Assembly: GCF_000006405.1 (NCBI RefSeq) | Contig: NW_003204474.1 | Coordinates: 146,317-184,654, forward strand | Reading direction: 5' to 3' | Source: Perkinsus marinus ATCC 50983 | Taxonomy: Eukaryota > Perkinsozoa > Perkinsida > Perkinsidae | Length of the DNA: 38,338 nucleotides | In this document: positions 37,208 through 38,338 of the stretch, in pieces | How positions within the stretch are numbered: the first letter of the stretch is position 1 | Layout: each line of letters opens with the position of its first letter | Program-made: the position numbers and the translations under genes | The notes under the pieces: generated by a model | What the model saw: the letters and a program-made list of their open reading frames with translations, nothing else | Database searches by the model: none | Told to the model about the DNA's origin: nothing

Positions 37208-38338
37208 TCATGTAAAATTCAGTTTCCACCAAAAATGATTTGCCACAAGGCAATTAGAAATAAGCTCTACACCGATCGAGCCGTCAAAGATACTGTCAGT
37301 TGACAGTCTGACGTGAATTGGAAAAGAAGAGCATGTTTGCTTACAGCATTGATCCTTTATGCAGGTCTTCACAGCATCAGCCTCCTGCCCTCTAACCTCC
37401 GTATGCAGCAGCCAGTGATCAGTATCCTTGTACCCGACCATCCCTGAAAATACAGCAAAAAATGACAACCGTGGGGCTCGAACCCGGGATCTCACAGTCT
37501 TTGAAGCTGCCCCCATCCAACGGAACTGTCATCGGTCTATAATTCAGTCGCAACGAATTGGACTTCAGGAAAAAGGCCCCCGTGAGACGATATGAGCATT
37601 TGCCCTCGCATTTCGCCCGAACCTGCAAGACGATTCCATCAGTGAATTCTCCCAAGGCAAGCAACTCTTCCACACCAACACGCATCACTCAAAAGAACAT
37701 AGCAAGTACTTGCACTAGAAAAGAAGTGCTACCTTATGTCACCGTGAATAACAAAAATTATGAAAAATTCAGTTTTATACCCTATATAAAATATCATCCA
37801 TACAACACCAATACACATACCATACACAACACTAAACATGTTCATGTTCGCTTGCTTTCTTCCGCTGAGCTCAAAAATTCCCTCGCTACTCCACGAAAGT
37901 CCACACACGACTTAGGGGAAAAGTATACAAAGATTCATCCAGAATCTCCTCAGAATTTTTATACTCTCACCAACACACGTAATCACTTCATATAATTTCC
38001 GGATAATAAAAAGGCGAATCGTTCGACACGGCCTTTCGAGACTTTGTAATTTAACTAGTGACCTTCAAACAAGGCATTAGCCCGTCATACTCTGGCAAAC
38101 TCATGGTACTTTCGACAAAAAGACACCCCTGGTCAACGTGCATATTTTCCAACACCGATCACGGCGTTGTTGCGGAAATCTTAAGTAACGATTGCCTCCT
38201 TCCAGAAACGGCAGACACGCCCGTAGAGAACTTACGTGCATCCACTTGCCAGCAACATTTCCCTTGCTAGCATTCTCCTCTAGCTGCGCCGATCCATCAC
38301 CCTTGATAGTTTTACACTTCCTAAACAGACCAATAGGT
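37208..38338 (-). CDS. Unknown gene, 3' part; continues beyond the right edge
   Basis: I do not recognise the family. At the edge an exon reads PIGLFRKCKTIKGDGSAQLE, then ENASKGNVAGKWMH before a GTAAGT donor (about 38228). The next clear exon (about 37685..37520) reads VGVEELLALGEFTDGIVLQV, then RAKCEGKCSYRLTGAFF. After a tRNA-like intron the frame resumes GYKDTDHWLLHTEVRGQEAD; a Cys-rich stretch (CIKDQCCKQTCSSFPIHVRL) and IFDGSIGVELISNCLV lead to a TGA at 37208. Paired cysteines and lack of charge clusters fit a secreted or lumenal protein, but that is inference. One intron (about 37690..38225) holds R2 copy L. Intermediate exons could be missed. Confidence 0.5.
37445..37520 (-). other. tRNA-like sequence in intron of right-edge gene
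   Basis: The minus strand begins ATGACAGTTCCGTTGGATGG and ends CCGGGTTCGAGCCCCACGGT then TGTCATTTTTT. ATGACA pairs with TGTCAT as an acceptor; the B-box is good and a T run follows. Arms between are poor. Its 3' half closely matches 17608..17652. Sense to the host gene. Confidence 0.55.
37838..37995 (-). repeat. R2 interspersed element, copy L
   Basis: The minus strand reads ACGTGTGTTGGTGAGAGTAT, AAAAATTCTGAGGAGATTCT, TTTGTATACTTTTCCCCTAA and TTTGAGCTCAGCGGAAGAAA. It lies in an intron of the right-edge gene, in the sense orientation. Confidence 0.8.

Overview
This is protist nuclear DNA. The genes are dense, on both strands, and split by many very short GT-AG introns, commonly 42-50 nt (for example 260..304, 2889..2935, 30732..30776). 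Intron density, intron size, mid GC content and protein similarities suggest an alveolate of the Perkinsus type. That is an inference from style; no rRNA, spliced-leader or organelle marker is present to settle it. A run of 100 N (11002..11101) marks a scaffold gap.

Layout. 1-9.2 kb, minus strand: a small SR-rich protein; an EH-domain/coiled-coil (EPS15-like) endocytic scaffold; an unrecognised multi-exon protein; an AGC-family kinase; a weakly supported methyltransferase-like gene. 9.2-14.2 kb is gene-poor: a long palindrome, two arrays of a ~10-bp motif with ~30-bp spacing, the gap, an intronless SDR (17beta-HSD12/ketoreductase type) and tRNA-Lys(TTT). 14.3-30 kb: a small minus-strand hypothetical gene, then on the plus strand a complete Prp2/DHX16-like DEAH-box splicing helicase, an EF-hand/WD40 protein (WDR49/WDR64 type) with tRNA-Arg(ACG) nested antisense in an intron, a small hypothetical gene, and an intronless PB1-like protein with three internal repeats. 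30.4-38.3 kb, minus strand: a membrane-anchored thioredoxin with a WCHPC active site, an IMP2-type mitochondrial inner-membrane peptidase, a type I membrane protein resembling mannose-6-phosphate receptor/Atg27 tails, and the 3' part of an unknown gene running off the right edge.

The most unusual feature is what fills the longer introns. Three short interspersed families recur: M1 (~100-130 bp, terminal inverted repeats TGGAGTTTCACCC; all six copies are in introns), R2 (~100-170 bp, with a CTCAGCTGAG palindrome; 12 copies, most in introns) and R3 (~90-190 bp, four copies). Several tRNA-like sequences also sit inside introns. Ordinary introns here are about 45 nt, and nearly every clearly longer one carries one of these elements or a tandem repeat, so they look like intron-colonising or introner-like elements.

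The genes do not form one pathway; each appears to be an independent housekeeping or accessory gene. Exon boundaries were inferred by eye from reading frame and protein-family similarity. Outer limits of multi-exon genes are approximate unless a start or stop is named.
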